NCBI GenBank assembly: GCA_017960525.1
Contig: JAGCZA010000058.1
Span: forward strand, 1 to 64,000
Length of the DNA stretch: 64,000 bases
Source of the DNA: Prevotella sp.
GTDB taxonomy: Bacteria; Bacteroidota; Bacteroidia; Bacteroidales; Bacteroidaceae
Direction: 5' to 3'
Every line of letters starts with the position of its first letter. Within the stretch, counting starts at the first letter, position 1. Shown here piece by piece: positions 53,931-63,152 of the stretch. The translations under genes were made by a program, and so were the position numbers. The notes below the pieces were generated by a model. The model had not been told where the DNA came from and made no database searches. It saw only the letters and a program-made list of their open reading frames with translations.

Positions 53931-56552
53931 TTATTGATGGAATATTTTACCTTCCTCTTTGCTGGGATACAAATACCAGTCTTGATTCTGTGAGGGGTCT
54001 TCTGCAAAACCAGCAAACTCGGGATAGGCGACTGTGATTCTGGTGAACTCGGTAGGCCAATCCCAGTCGGTAGGAATGACAATAGCATGCGGGTCGGACC
54101 CCTGCTCTGCCAGATGCACTTCAGGAGCAGCTGAGGGTTTGATCCAGAAGTCTGTGTTTTGGAAGCTGAAGTTGTCAGGCGTTTCAATGGTGACAGTCTT
54201 GACACTGGTGGTGTTGTTACTGCTGCCTATAACAGTATTAACAAACGAACTGCGTGCCTTGCCAAGAATATCGTGTACTTCGGTGTCAGAGAAAAGTTTC
54301 TCGTTGTTAAGGCGCAACCAAATGTTGAATGTGGCACCTGTGCAGCAGAGCGTCACATCAAGCCTGCTCATATCTACCTCCTTTAGGTTTTCATCGTAGT
54401 GGTAACTCACTTTGATGACTACGTCGTTCATATCGTAGTCGCCCAAAGGTGTGTCCTCGAAAGCGTAGCTCCACACGGCAGGACGCTCATCGCCACCGTT
54501 GTCCTCACTTGGATTGTAGCCTGGAGTGCATCCTGATACGCCAGCCACAAAGTTTTCTGATTGCGGAATGGACACATTGGCGCACCCCTTCCTCACGAAT
54601 ACCACACCGTTATTGCCCTGACAACCTGTGTTGCCATTAGTGCCAATACCGTTAGCCACATACTCGCTAAACACCTTGAAGGCATTCTCCACACTCTTGC
54701 CCTTGCAGGCGTTGTTCTTAGTGTCTACGCTGATGGCGATATTGTTGGCAAAATAGCCTTTGGAGATTGGGCCGTCATCGTCCCAAGTGAAGTAGTTGCA
54801 CCGGCCTACCTCCAATACTGCATAGCCGCTTTCAGGCCCCAGCCAGGTGGTACCCATATTCCATAGCGAACCAATGCGCATGAGTGCGCCGCTGGCCAAT
54901 GCAACGTAGCTGTTGTCTGACTGACCGTCGTTGCCGTCGCTCATCATCAGCTCGCCGCCGACGTAAAAGTAGGAACCCTGCGTCAGCTCCACCACGTATG
55001 CACGCATATCCTGTTCACAGTACCACTGGCAGGCATTATAGATGCGTGTATTCGGCGTGTTGTAGTTGCCGCCGTCTTCATTGGCCATACCCGATTTCAC
55101 GATGTGGGCCACACCGTGATTGTAGAAATTGCTCAAACCTGCACCACCCATCAGGTCGATGCACTTGAACGAACCGTAATTGTAGAACTTTCCAAAGTTG
55201 TTGTTGAATGTGCCAACGTCGATGGTACCTCCGTTGTAGCCTTCCAGCCCTTCGGCGTTGCCATTGGTCACTTTGATGGTTCCGCTACCGCTTACCTTTC
55301 CGCCAGGCATCACCACAAGGCGTGCCTCATTGACAAAGGTCATGCTGGCACCAGTAGGGATGACCAACTCGCCGCCGTTGTCGACCACGATGACGGCTCC
55401 ACCGCCAACCTTCTGCTCATTATATTCTGGCAGAGTCCACTTACCGCTGATATAAACTGTACGAGGATCGCCCTGTCCTTGCTCAGTAGGCAGCACACCA
55501 ATAATCTTATTATAAGTACCAGTAATCTTGAACTTCTTCACGTAATTCTCGTCGTAGACCCAATAGCCTTCGGTTCCTCCTGATTGTGTATAGGCTCCTT
55601 TAACGGGCTGGGTCGTTACATTCATCCAACTGCTACGCCCTGTGTTCTGAAGCTGGTTGTAGAGATTCAGGAAGATGTCTATTTTCTGGTTGTGAGAATC
55701 GATATAGCTCTTGACATTGTTGGGGTTGTAATCCAATTGAACCGAATTATATTGTATAATAAGAGGATTCCATACCTCATCAAAGAATTGTCTGTCTTCT
55801 TGTGATGCTTGATAGTTGCTGTTGTATAATATGTCGCTTGGAACTTGTCCCCAATTGAATTGTGGCAATGTTGGATATTGGGTAATTATATAAGAACCGC
55901 CTCCCTGTCCTTCAACGTAGTAAGAATTATCATAATTGTCGTTAATATTGGCATCTGTCGGCTCCTTTGCCCCTTCGAGGAACGATTTGGCGTAAGCATC
56001 GTTGGGAATGGTGATGTGGGGTACCGAAGGAGATTCCATACTGCGAGTGATGGAACGTGTGGCTCTTGCACCAGCTGTCGAACCAAAAGAGGTGGTCAGC
56101 TTACCATCGGCGATGACGGCTTTCTTGTAAACGGTGAAACCTTTGGAATCGGTCAGTCCAACCACTAAGCGCGAGTTGGCAGATGGATACTCGAATGTGG
56201 TTGCGAAGGTCTGCCCATTTCCTACTGTACCCTGAGTGAGCACATAGCCACGCTCTTCTACAAGCGGGTCGTTAGAGTAGATCTTTACAGTGTAGGTCTC
56301 GCCGTAGTCCTGATTAACGGTGACGGTAGCCTCCGCTTTGGCGGTCATCACCCAGTCGTGGTCGGCTGCAACATCGATACCCAGTTGTTGTTTGGCGTTG
56401 GCCAGCGACTCGGCCTTTGTTGGCACGTAGTAGTCTTCGCTTTCGTCGCAAGCGGTAAAGAGTGAAAGGGCGGCTAACAGCACAGTACCTTTCATCAAGT
56501 GATTTTTTCTCATAGGAGTATAGCTTTTAAAGCCTTTTATAATTGATTTCAT
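53931..56552 (-). CDS. Large surface lipoprotein with LruC/DUF4842 domain
   Basis: The 873-residue protein has a lipoprotein signal near residue 20-36 (LLAALSLFTAC). The middle (about 380-560) has repeated Gly-rich strands like a right-handed beta-helix (GGAVIVVDNGGELVIPTGAS). The C-terminal about 170 residues hold the DUF4842/LruC signature YAFEDTPLGDYDMNDVVIKV. LruC domains occur in surface proteins of Bacteroidota and Leptospira, and adhesion has been suggested. Starts at 56552 and 56513 are both possible; the second gives a shorter signal peptide. It heads the operon with the caspase-like and CsgG-like genes. Confidence 0.75.
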   Translation of the reverse strand: MKSIIKGFKSYTPMRKNHLMKGTVLLAALSLFTACDESEDYYVPTKAESLANAKQQLGIDVAADHDWVMTAKAEATVTVNQDYGETYTVKIYSNDPLVEERGYVLTQGTVGNGQTFATTFEYPSANSRLVVGLTDSKGFTVYKKAVIADGKLTTSFGSTAGARATRSITRSMESPSVPHITIPNDAYAKSFLEGAKEPTDANINDNYDNSYYVEGQGGGSYIITQYPTLPQFNWGQVPSDILYNSNYQASQEDRQFFDEVWNPLIIQYNSVQLDYNPNNVKSYIDSHNQKIDIFLNLYNQLQNTGRSSWMNVTTQPVKGAYTQSGGTEGYWVYDENYVKKFKITGTYNKIIGVLPTEQGQGDPRTVYISGKWTLPEYNEQKVGGGAVIVVDNGGELVIPTGASMTFVNEARLVVMPGGKVSGSGTIKVTNGNAEGLEGYNGGTIDVGTFNNNFGKFYNYGSFKCIDLMGGAGLSNFYNHGVAHIVKSGMANEDGGNYNTPNTRIYNACQWYCEQDMRAYVVELTQGSYFYVGGELMMSDGNDGQSDNSYVALASGALMRIGSLWNMGTTWLGPESGYAVLEVGRCNYFTWDDDGPISKGYFANNIAISVDTKNNACKGKSVENAFKVFSEYVANGIGTNGNTGCQGNNGVVFVRKGCANVSIPQSENFVAGVSGCTPGYNPSEDNGGDERPAVWSYAFEDTPLGDYDMNDVVIKVSYHYDENLKEVDMSRLDVTLCCTGATFNIWLRLNNEKLFSDTEVHDILGKARSSFVNTVIGSSNNTTSVKTVTIETPDNFSFQNTDFWIKPSAAPEVHLAEQGSDPHAIVIPTDWDWPTEFTRITVAYPEFAGFAEDPSQNQDWYLYPSKEEGKIFHQ

Positions 56553-56578
56553 ATTGTTTATATTAATGATAGTGGCTG

Positions 56579-56586
56579 CAAAGATA
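56579..56586 (-). promoter_or_regulatory. -7 box of the LruC-caspase-CsgG operon
   Basis: TATCTTTG on the minus strand, 26 bp before the ATG at 56552. No clear TTTG is at -33. Confidence 0.5.
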
Positions 56587-56662
56587 GGCATTTTTTTCGA
56601 TTCCTCCAATTATTTTATTAAGAAAATGCATCATAATGGCTTATTTTACAAAATAAAATGCT

Positions 56663-56670
56663 TACCTTTG
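56663..56670 (+). promoter_or_regulatory. -7 box of the YitT-family gene
   Basis: TACCTTTG at 56663-56670, 24 bp before the ATG at 56695. The -33 element is weak. Confidence 0.5.
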
Positions 56671-56694
56671 CACCCAAAATAGCAAAAAACGCCA

Positions 56695-57591
56695 ATGAAA
56701 AGTCCAGGAAAAGCAATTATCATCAGCGAGCTGCATGACTATGTGATGATAACTCTGGCCATGTTCTCCTACTGTATTGGTTGGACAATCTTCTTGCTGC
56801 CCAACAACATTTCTACTGGAGGTGTGGCAGGTATATCGTCTATTATCTACTGGGGTACGAACATCCCTGCCCAGTTGTCTTACTTCTTCATCAATGCAGT
56901 CCTGCTTATCATTGCCCTACGGGTGCTTGGATGGCGCTTCTGTGTGAAGACTGTCTATGCCGTCATCGCTCTGACGCTGTCTTCCACAGTCACCACTCAG
57001 CTGTATCACGAGCATTGGCTCAGTGACCAGCCCTTTATGGCAGCCATTATCGGAGCGGTGTTCTGTGGTTGCGGCGTGGGGCTTGTCTTGTCCAACAACG
57101 GTTCGACTGGAGGTACCGACATCATTGCCGCCATTGTCAACAAGTATCGTGATATTTCTCTGGGTCGCGTCATTCTCATCTGCGATGTTTTCATCATCAG
57201 TAGCAGTTATCTGGTGTTGCGCGACTTCGAACGCGTGCTATATGGCTATGTGGTGCTCTATGTCACAGCATTCTGTATCGACCAGGTTGTGAATTCCCGA
57301 CGCAGTTCGGTGCAGTTCTTTATCATCAGCGACAAGTACATGGAGATAGGCCAGCGCATCAACCGCGAACCTCACAGGGGGTGTACCATCATCAACGCAC
57401 AGGGGTTCTATTCTGGGAAAGAGGTGAAAATGCTTTTCGTTTTGGCCAACCGCAGACAGAGCAACATGATTTTCCGCCTTATCAACGATGTTGATCCTGG
57501 GGCTTTCGTCTCTCAGAGTGCCGTCATCGGTGTCTATGGAGAGGGTTTCGACCGCTTTAAAATAAGACGAAAGAGTGAGCGAATTAGTTAA
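56695..57591 (+). CDS. YitT-family membrane protein (DUF161/DUF2179)
   Basis: The 298-residue protein has about six membrane helices in the N-terminal 200 residues with the YitT repeats (ISTGGVAGISSIIYW and NNGSTGGTDIIAAIVNKY), then a C-terminal cytosolic DUF2179 domain (FYSGKEVKMLFVLANRRQ). The family is widespread; transport has been proposed but the substrate is not known. It is a single gene divergent from the LruC operon. Confidence 0.9.
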   Translation: MKSPGKAIIISELHDYVMITLAMFSYCIGWTIFLLPNNISTGGVAGISSIIYWGTNIPAQLSYFFINAVLLIIALRVLGWRFCVKTVYAVIALTLSSTVTTQLYHEHWLSDQPFMAAIIGAVFCGCGVGLVLSNNGSTGGTDIIAAIVNKYRDISLGRVILICDVFIISSSYLVLRDFERVLYGYVVLYVTAFCIDQVVNSRRSSVQFFIISDKYMEIGQRINREPHRGCTIINAQGFYSGKEVKMLFVLANRRQSNMIFRLINDVDPGAFVSQSAVIGVYGEGFDRFKIRRKSERIS

Positions 57592-57616
57592 ATAGGTGCA
57601 AAATATATGTCAAAGT

Positions 57617-57648
57617 TTTGGCTGTTATCCTATTTTTGCGTAACTTTG
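57617..57648 (+). promoter_or_regulatory. Promoter of the small coiled-coil protein gene
   Basis: TTTG at 57617-57620, 20 bp, then TAACTTTG at 57641-57648. The leader is about 45 nt to the ATG at 57700. Confidence 0.7.
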
Positions 57649-57699
57649 CCGCCAAGATTAAGAATTAGACAGAAATAATTTAACTAAACACAAGGTAAA

Positions 57700-58038
57700 A
57701 TGAAAAGATTCGTAATGATTGCCGCTATTGCTGCGGCTACAATGATTGGCGCACAGAACGTGCAAGCTCAGAGTGTTGTAGACGGACAGAGTGCCAAGGA
57801 ACTGAATCAGCAGGCCAAGGAACTGAAAAAGAAGGAGAAGATCCTCAAGAACGCAGACAAGGCACGTGCCAATGTGCTCAAGGCCGAGAAGAAAGTCGAA
57901 TCAACCCGCAAGGCTGTCGAGACTGCCAAGAAGAAGGCTGAGGATGCCGTGAAGGATCTGGAGAAGGCTCGCAAGAAGGCTGAAGAGGCCGACCGCGAAG
58001 TGGCCAACATTCAGGGAACTCTGCAACCACAGCAGTAA
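57700..58038 (+). CDS. Small exported Lys/Ala-rich coiled-coil protein
   Basis: The 112-residue protein has a signal peptide (MIAAIAAATMIGAQNVQAQ) and a single helical, highly charged coiled coil (about 30-105) with heptad-like Ala/Lys/Glu patterns. I do not recognise a family. A full promoter lies upstream. It could be a periplasmic spacer or scaffold protein, loosely like small Lpp or OmpH-type helices, but has no lipobox. Confidence 0.8.
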   Translation: MKRFVMIAAIAAATMIGAQNVQAQSVVDGQSAKELNQQAKELKKKEKILKNADKARANVLKAEKKVESTRKAVETAKKKAEDAVKDLEKARKKAEEADREVANIQGTLQPQQ

Positions 58039-58076
58039 AAAGTTCTTCACCGACCTTTCCTGTCTGCGGCCTATTC

Positions 58077-58223
58077 ATGAGAAATGAACACGGAGACCTA
58101 TTGACAAATGTACTGCTGGGACTGCTGGTGGCAGTCTTGGCAGCCATTTGTTTTTCTACCATTTCATCGGAGAAGAACAAAGACGCCCTAAAAGCAAAAA
58201 CAGAAAATGCCAGTAAACGGTAA
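58077..58223 (+). CDS. Predicted 48-residue single-helix membrane protein
   Basis: An ATG frame not followed in longer form encodes a short polar start (MRNEHGDLLTN), one membrane helix (VLLGLLVAVLAAICFSTI) and a basic, charged tail. The last 17 bp overlap the start of the DUF3822 gene in another frame. The helix, the ATG and the filling of the otherwise empty 168-bp gap suggest a real gene, but conservation is untested. Confidence 0.5.
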   Translation: MRNEHGDLLTNVLLGLLVAVLAAICFSTISSEKNKDALKAKTENASKR

Positions 58224-59007
58224 CACGTTCCAGCGGCTCACCATACGCATTGGCCGCAACACCTTGTCATTCTCAACCATCGATGGTGACAACAACATTC
58301 TTTACGAACCTTTCGTGGTAAAGAGTGGTGTCTCTATGGCTGCCAATTTGCGTGAGGCATTCAAAACCGCCGAACTGCTCCTCCAACCGTCGCCTCGTGT
58401 ACGTGTGTTGCTCGACACCGATGTGCTGATGATTCCTGTCGAGCAGTTTGACGAGCAGAATGTTGCCACGCTGTATGGTCACGCCTACCCCCACAAAGAG
58501 CAAGATGCCGTCTTCTACAACGTGCTCCCCGACCTGAACGCCGTAGCTGCCTTTTCCATGAACAAAGACCTCCGGCTGGTCATCGACGACCATTTCAAGG
58601 ACGTGCGTCTCATTACCGCTGTCTCACCCGTTTGGCGGCATTTGCACCAACGTAGCTTTACCGGCTCACGCCACAAGCTCTACGGCTATTTCCACGAAAA
58701 AAGGCTGGAGGTGTTCAGCTTCCAGCAGAACCGCTTTAAGTTCTGCAATTCTTTTGAGGCAAGTCGTGCGCACGATTCGCTCTTCTTCCTGCTTTATGTT
58801 TGGAAACAACTGCAACTGCAGCCTCTGTACGATGAGTTGCATATCGTGGGCGACATTCCCGACGAGGAATGGATGCTCCAGGAGTTGCGCAAGTATCTCC
58901 AGAAAGCATACGTCGTAAATCCGCAGGCCGACTTTTCACAGCATCCCGCAACCGAGGTCAAGGGAATACCCTACGACCTGATGACGCTCTTCGTGAAGGG
59001 AAGATGA
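58207..59007 (+). CDS. DUF3822 family protein
   Basis: The 266-residue cytosolic protein has the DUF3822 pattern: RLTIRIGRNTLSFSTIDGDN, LLDTDVLMIPVEQFDEQN and NKDLRLVIDDHFKDVRLITAVSPVWRHL, with a duplicated fold that may be actin/RNase H-like. The family is Bacteroidota-specific and typically sits directly before rsmD, as here with a 4-bp overlap. The function is unknown; the coupling to an rRNA methyltransferase hints at ribosome-related work. Confidence 0.82.
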   Translation: MPVNGNTFQRLTIRIGRNTLSFSTIDGDNNILYEPFVVKSGVSMAANLREAFKTAELLLQPSPRVRVLLDTDVLMIPVEQFDEQNVATLYGHAYPHKEQDAVFYNVLPDLNAVAAFSMNKDLRLVIDDHFKDVRLITAVSPVWRHLHQRSFTGSRHKLYGYFHEKRLEVFSFQQNRFKFCNSFEASRAHDSLFFLLYVWKQLQLQPLYDELHIVGDIPDEEWMLQELRKYLQKAYVVNPQADFSQHPATEVKGIPYDLMTLFVKGR

Positions 59008-59573
59008 GAATTGTCACGGGCAGATTCAAGGGGAGGCATTTCGACATTCCCCGCACGTTCAAGGCGCGGCCTACTACCGACTTTGCCAAGGAGAACATCT
59101 TCAATGTGCTCACCCACTACATTGACTTCAACGGAGCCGCTGCCCTTGACCTCTTTGCAGGAACGGGCAGCATTACTTTGGAGATGCTTTCGCGAGGCTG
59201 CTCTCCAGTAGTGAGCATTGAACTGGATCGCGACCACCATCGCTTTATTACTACTTGCATTGATAAGCTGGAGAATACTGGTGGCGAAGGTATTACGAAA
59301 GAAAGCAGAGTCCTTCGTGCAGACGTTTTCCGCTTTCTGAAGACTTGTAAGCAGCAGTTCGATTTTATCTTTGCCGACCCCCCATACGCCCTGAAAGAAC
59401 TGCCGCTCCTTCCTGACCTTGTCATTAGCCGGAACCTGTTGTGTGCTGACGGCATTTTCGTACTGGAACACGGAAAAGACCATACATTTGAACGGCATCC
59501 CAATTTCTTGGAACACCGTTCATACGGTAGTGTGAACTTCTCGCTCTTCCGTCAGCAGGCTAACACGCCTTGA
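59004..59573 (+). CDS. rsmD: 16S rRNA (guanine966-N2)-methyltransferase
   Basis: The 189-residue enzyme methylates G966 of 16S rRNA. It starts RIVTGRFKGRHFDIPRTFKARPTTDFAKEN, then the SAM-binding LDLFAGTGSITLEML and the catalytic FADPPYAL. ATG at 59004 is the family start and overlaps the DUF3822 stop by 4 bp; the open frame continues 45 codons upstream. Its 3' end overlaps convergent nadC by 14 bp. Confidence 0.94.
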   Translation: MRIVTGRFKGRHFDIPRTFKARPTTDFAKENIFNVLTHYIDFNGAAALDLFAGTGSITLEMLSRGCSPVVSIELDRDHHRFITTCIDKLENTGGEGITKESRVLRADVFRFLKTCKQQFDFIFADPPYALKELPLLPDLVISRNLLCADGIFVLEHGKDHTFERHPNFLEHRSYGSVNFSLFRQQANTP

Positions 59574-60414
59574 AACTCATGTCGAGGCCTTTCACGCTGT
59601 GGGTGAGCGCACCGACAGAAATGAAGTCGACGCCCTGCTCGGCATAGTCGCGGATTGTGTCGAAGGTGATACCGCCACTCGATTCCGTCTCAAAGCGGTG
59701 GTCAATCAGTTCCACGGCCTTGCGGGTGTCGGACACAGAGAAGTTGTCGAGCATAATACGGTCTACGCCACCATGTTCGAGCACCTGCTGCAGTTCGTCG
59801 AAATTGCGCACTTCAATCTCAATTTTCAGTTTCAGCCCTTTCTCGTCCAGGTATTGATGACAGCGGTCGATGGCGTTGGTGATGCCGCCTGAGAAATCCA
59901 CGTGGTTGTCCTTCAGCAGAATCATATCGAAGAGACCGATTCGGTGATTGCAGCCACCACCAATCTTCACAGCCTTTTTCTCCAGCATACGCATGCCCGG
60001 CGTGGTTTTGCGGGTGTCAAGCACGCGGGTGCCAGTACCCTGAAGCCGCTCCACATATCGGGCAGTCATGGTGGCGATACCGCTCATGCGCTGCATAATG
60101 TTCAGCATCAGTCGTTCTGTCTGTAGCAGCGAGCGCACGCGCCCGGTGACAATCATGGCGATGTCGCCCTTCTTCACGTGCGAACCGTCGCCCATCAGTA
60201 CCTCCACCTGCATCTCCGGGTCGAAGCGGTGGAACACCTCCTTGGCCACCTCCACGCCGGCCAGTATGCCGTCTTCCTTGATTAAAAGATGTGACTTGCC
60301 CATAGCATCCTCCGGAATGCAGCAAAGGGTGGTATGGTCGCCCTCGCCAATGTCCTCGGCAAACGACAGGTCAATCAGCCTGTCAGTCAATTCCTTAATT
60401 TCCTTCTCGTCCAT
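59560..60414 (-). CDS. nadC: Nicotinate-nucleotide diphosphorylase (carboxylating)
   Basis: The 284-residue enzyme joins quinolinate and PRPP to give nicotinate mononucleotide in de novo NAD synthesis. Family motifs are LDTRKTTPGMRMLEKKAV, the basic GGGCNHRIGLFDMILLKDNH and IEIEVRNFDEL. nadA and nadB are not adjacent. cstA lies 25 bp upstream on the same strand, so the two may be co-transcribed. Confidence 0.97.
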   Translation of the reverse strand: MDEKEIKELTDRLIDLSFAEDIGEGDHTTLCCIPEDAMGKSHLLIKEDGILAGVEVAKEVFHRFDPEMQVEVLMGDGSHVKKGDIAMIVTGRVRSLLQTERLMLNIMQRMSGIATMTARYVERLQGTGTRVLDTRKTTPGMRMLEKKAVKIGGGCNHRIGLFDMILLKDNHVDFSGGITNAIDRCHQYLDEKGLKLKIEIEVRNFDELQQVLEHGGVDRIMLDNFSVSDTRKAVELIDHRFETESSGGITFDTIRDYAEQGVDFISVGALTHSVKGLDMSFKAC

Positions 60415-60439
60415 AGTTTTAGCTTGTTAAAGTTGTTTT

Positions 60440-61894
60440 TTACCTCCTACGATACCATGTGACAAACCAGACAGCTGAGACAACCAGCGTGGCCAGCGCC
60501 ACAACGTAGGCGGGACCAGGCTCCATGTGGAAAGCCTGCTGGCTGACTAAGTAGGTGACGCAGACGGTGGTCATAAAGAGTGCAGGAATGAGGGTAATGA
60601 AGTAGTTCTTTTTTTGGCGTACCAGATAGACGGTGATGGCCCAGAGCGTGAAGACAGAAAGTGTCTGGTTGCTCCAGCCGAACCAGCTCCAAATGACATC
60701 GAATCCTTCAGGGTTGGCCATTTGCCACACAAGCAGGGCGATGACGGCTGAGAACATAGGGATGCAGACATATAGGCGCTTGACGATGCTCTTCTGCTCC
60801 AGGTGGATGAAGTCGGCAATGATGAGACGGGCCGAGCGCAGGGCGGTGTCGCCACTGGTGATGGGTGCGGCCACCACACCGAGGATGGCCAGGATGCTGC
60901 CAAAGACGCCCAGCCAGTCGGCACAGATGGCATTGACAATGCCTGGCGCATTGCTGATAATCTGCTCGCCGCCAGCCATCTGCTGATAGCCCGGCGTGGG
61001 CTGGTCGTAGAAGAAATACATGGCCACCGTGGCCCAGATGAGTGCCACAAGTCCCTCGGTAATCATTGCCCCGTAGAAAATGGGGCGCCCCATCTTCTCA
61101 TTCTTCACGCACCGGGCCATCAACGGGCTTTGCGTAGCGTGGAAGCCGCTGATGGCGCCACAGGCAATGGTGATGAATAGGCAGGGAAATACTGACTTGG
61201 CGGTGAGTGAAGCCTCGCCGACGCCCTCCCAAAGTTCGGGAATGGCGGGCATCTTCACGAAGAGCATCACCATTAAGGCAACGGCCATAAACAGCAGAGA
61301 GAAGGCGAACAGGGGGTAAACCTTGCCAATAATCTTGTCGATGGGCATCATCGTGGCAATAATATAGTAGACGAATATGGCGATGATCCACGTGGTGCTG
61401 TCGCCCAGCCATTCCACGTTGGGAGCATGGTCGATACAAAGTTTCTGCAATAGTGACGCCGGGCTGTACACAAAGACCGCGCCCACCATCATCAGCAGGA
61501 ACACCGAGAACACCAGCATCACCTGTTTGGGAACATTTCCCAAATAGCGGCCTATCAACTCAGGCAGATTGGCACCGCCGTGACGCATCGACAGCATACC
61601 GCTCAGATAGTCGTGTGTGGCACCGGCGAAAATGCAGCCGAAGACAATCCACAGATAGGCTACGGGACCGAATTTAGCGCCCATGATGGCTCCGAAGATG
61701 GGGCCTGTGCCGGCAATGTTCAGGAACTGAATCATAAAAATCTTCCACGAGGGCAGCACAATGAAGTCGACCCCATCCGCTTTGGCCACAGCAGGCGTGG
61801 AACGGTTGTCGGGGCCAAAGACGCTTTCCACAAAACGGCCATACAGGAAGTAACCCAGCACCAAGGCTGCAAGGCTTATAAGAAATGTTATCAT
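60440..61894 (-). CDS. Carbon starvation protein CstA-family transporter
   Basis: The 484-residue protein has about 12-13 membrane helices with the CstA signature: ALVLGYFLYGRFVE, NIAGTGPIFGAIMGAKFGPVAYLW and the ITCGAISGFHATQSPLMARC-type stretch. CstA proteins take up peptides or pyruvate during carbon limitation. It is shorter than E. coli CstA, closer to the single-domain Bacteroidota form. It lies 25 bp after the Rid-family gene, so the two may share a transcript. Confidence 0.92.
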   Translation of the reverse strand: MITFLISLAALVLGYFLYGRFVESVFGPDNRSTPAVAKADGVDFIVLPSWKIFMIQFLNIAGTGPIFGAIMGAKFGPVAYLWIVFGCIFAGATHDYLSGMLSMRHGGANLPELIGRYLGNVPKQVMLVFSVFLLMMVGAVFVYSPASLLQKLCIDHAPNVEWLGDSTTWIIAIFVYYIIATMMPIDKIIGKVYPLFAFSLLFMAVALMVMLFVKMPAIPELWEGVGEASLTAKSVFPCLFITIACGAISGFHATQSPLMARCVKNEKMGRPIFYGAMITEGLVALIWATVAMYFFYDQPTPGYQQMAGGEQIISNAPGIVNAICADWLGVFGSILAILGVVAAPITSGDTALRSARLIIADFIHLEQKSIVKRLYVCIPMFSAVIALLVWQMANPEGFDVIWSWFGWSNQTLSVFTLWAITVYLVRQKKNYFITLIPALFMTTVCVTYLVSQQAFHMEPGPAYVVALATLVVSAVWFVTWYRRR

Positions 61895-61919
61895 ATCTTT
61901 AGTTCTTTGATTGATTTGT

Positions 61920-63065
61920 TCAGAACGACGGGAGCGTAGGCTGGTCGACGGCCTTCACAGCCATACACTCCATTTCTATCAGCCAGCCGGGGCGGCAAAC
62001 GGGCGCATGCACGATGACGTAAGGCTTGCCAGGAAAACGCTCTTGGTAGAGTTCGCTTACCACGGTGTAATCGGACACGTCGCGCAGATAGACCACCATC
62101 TCGGCCACATTGTCGTAGGTGCAACCGGCCTCGGCCAGTAGTGCCTCGACGTTTTCCCAGACGCGATGGGCCTGGCGCACAATGTCCTTGGCATACATAA
62201 TCTCGCCCTTGTTGTTGATAGAGGCGGTGCCCGAAATGAACACGTGGCGGCGGTCGGCATAGTCGATGCAAGTGCCACGCTCAAACGACACACCATAGTC
62301 GCTGGTGCGGTTCAAGTGGGTGGAGGCATAGAGGAAATGGCGCTGTTCCGGCTGCAGGCCGGCAATGGCGTAGTTGTCCATCTGTGAAAGCACGTTGGGG
62401 TCTTGCTGCCGTCCGCCGATACCCGTAGAAGAAATGAAATGGGTATTGACGGTCAGGCCCTGCGTGAAGAAAAACTGGTTGCGGGCACGCACCATACCGC
62501 CGTAATTGAGGTCTACGTCGTGGACGAAGAACCAGGTGCGTACGCAGTTGTCTTTCATCGTACAGCCCTCTTGCAGCAGTTGCATATTGTACTCGTTGAA
62601 GAGCAGGCGCGTCTGATACTCCGAGTTGGCGGCCATATTATGCGCCGAACCGTTCCAAAGATGGCGGAACTGGCCGTGGCGCACCTCGTATAGGCCGCTG
62701 GTGCCGATGGAGGTATAGACGCCCGTCATCAGATAGCACCATAGGGCCACTTTCGTGCCGTCAAGCGGCGACTGCTCAACGATACTCTTGGCGCAGTCAG
62801 TCACGTCGGCTGCGACCACCTCGTCGGCCTGATTGGCGGCGTCGCTCAGGAAGAAGCGCTTGAACACGGCATGTGCCCCCTGTAACGGCCCTTCCAGCAA
62901 TTCACTATACCCTTCGAGAATAGCCTCGAGTTGCTGTTGAAAGGTGAGACGTGGCGACGTGGCGTGTATCATCACGTGGTATTCGCGCACTTCGGTATGA
63001 TTGTCGAACTCGAAGATGTCTGCAAACGCATTTGCAAACTTGATGTGCTGTTCCTTATTCTGCAT
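61920..63065 (-). CDS. Rid/YjgF-superfamily protein with N-terminal extension, chorismatase-like
   Basis: The 381-residue protein has a C-terminal RidA-type domain (about 240-370: YADRRHVFISGTASINNKGEI; ECMAVKAV) and an N-terminal half related to the same fold, containing RARNQFFFTQGLTVNTHFISSTGIGGR. This two-domain layout resembles chorismate-cleaving enzymes of the FkbO/Hyg5/XanB2 group, but I cannot confirm the active-site residues. A plain Rid imine hydrolase is the safer alternative. ATG at 63065 is chosen because a promoter lies 30 bp upstream; the open frame goes back 28 codons through that promoter. Confidence 0.65.
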   Translation of the reverse strand: MQNKEQHIKFANAFADIFEFDNHTEVREYHVMIHATSPRLTFQQQLEAILEGYSELLEGPLQGAHAVFKRFFLSDAANQADEVVAADVTDCAKSIVEQSPLDGTKVALWCYLMTGVYTSIGTSGLYEVRHGQFRHLWNGSAHNMAANSEYQTRLLFNEYNMQLLQEGCTMKDNCVRTWFFVHDVDLNYGGMVRARNQFFFTQGLTVNTHFISSTGIGGRQQDPNVLSQMDNYAIAGLQPEQRHFLYASTHLNRTSDYGVSFERGTCIDYADRRHVFISGTASINNKGEIMYAKDIVRQAHRVWENVEALLAEAGCTYDNVAEMVVYLRDVSDYTVVSELYQERFPGKPYVIVHAPVCRPGWLIEMECMAVKAVDQPTLPSF

Positions 63066-63094
63066 TTTTGTATGAACTTCATTGAAAAACGCGG

Positions 63095-63126
63095 CAAAGG
63101 TACAAAAAAATTGGGAGAAATGCAAA
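63095..63126 (-). promoter_or_regulatory. Promoter of the Rid-family gene
   Basis: On the minus strand TTTG (63126-63123), 20 bp, then TACCTTTG (63102-63095), about 30 bp before the ATG at 63065. Confidence 0.7.
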
Positions 63127-63152
63127 TGAAAAGTGATTTTTCTTTTCAATGA

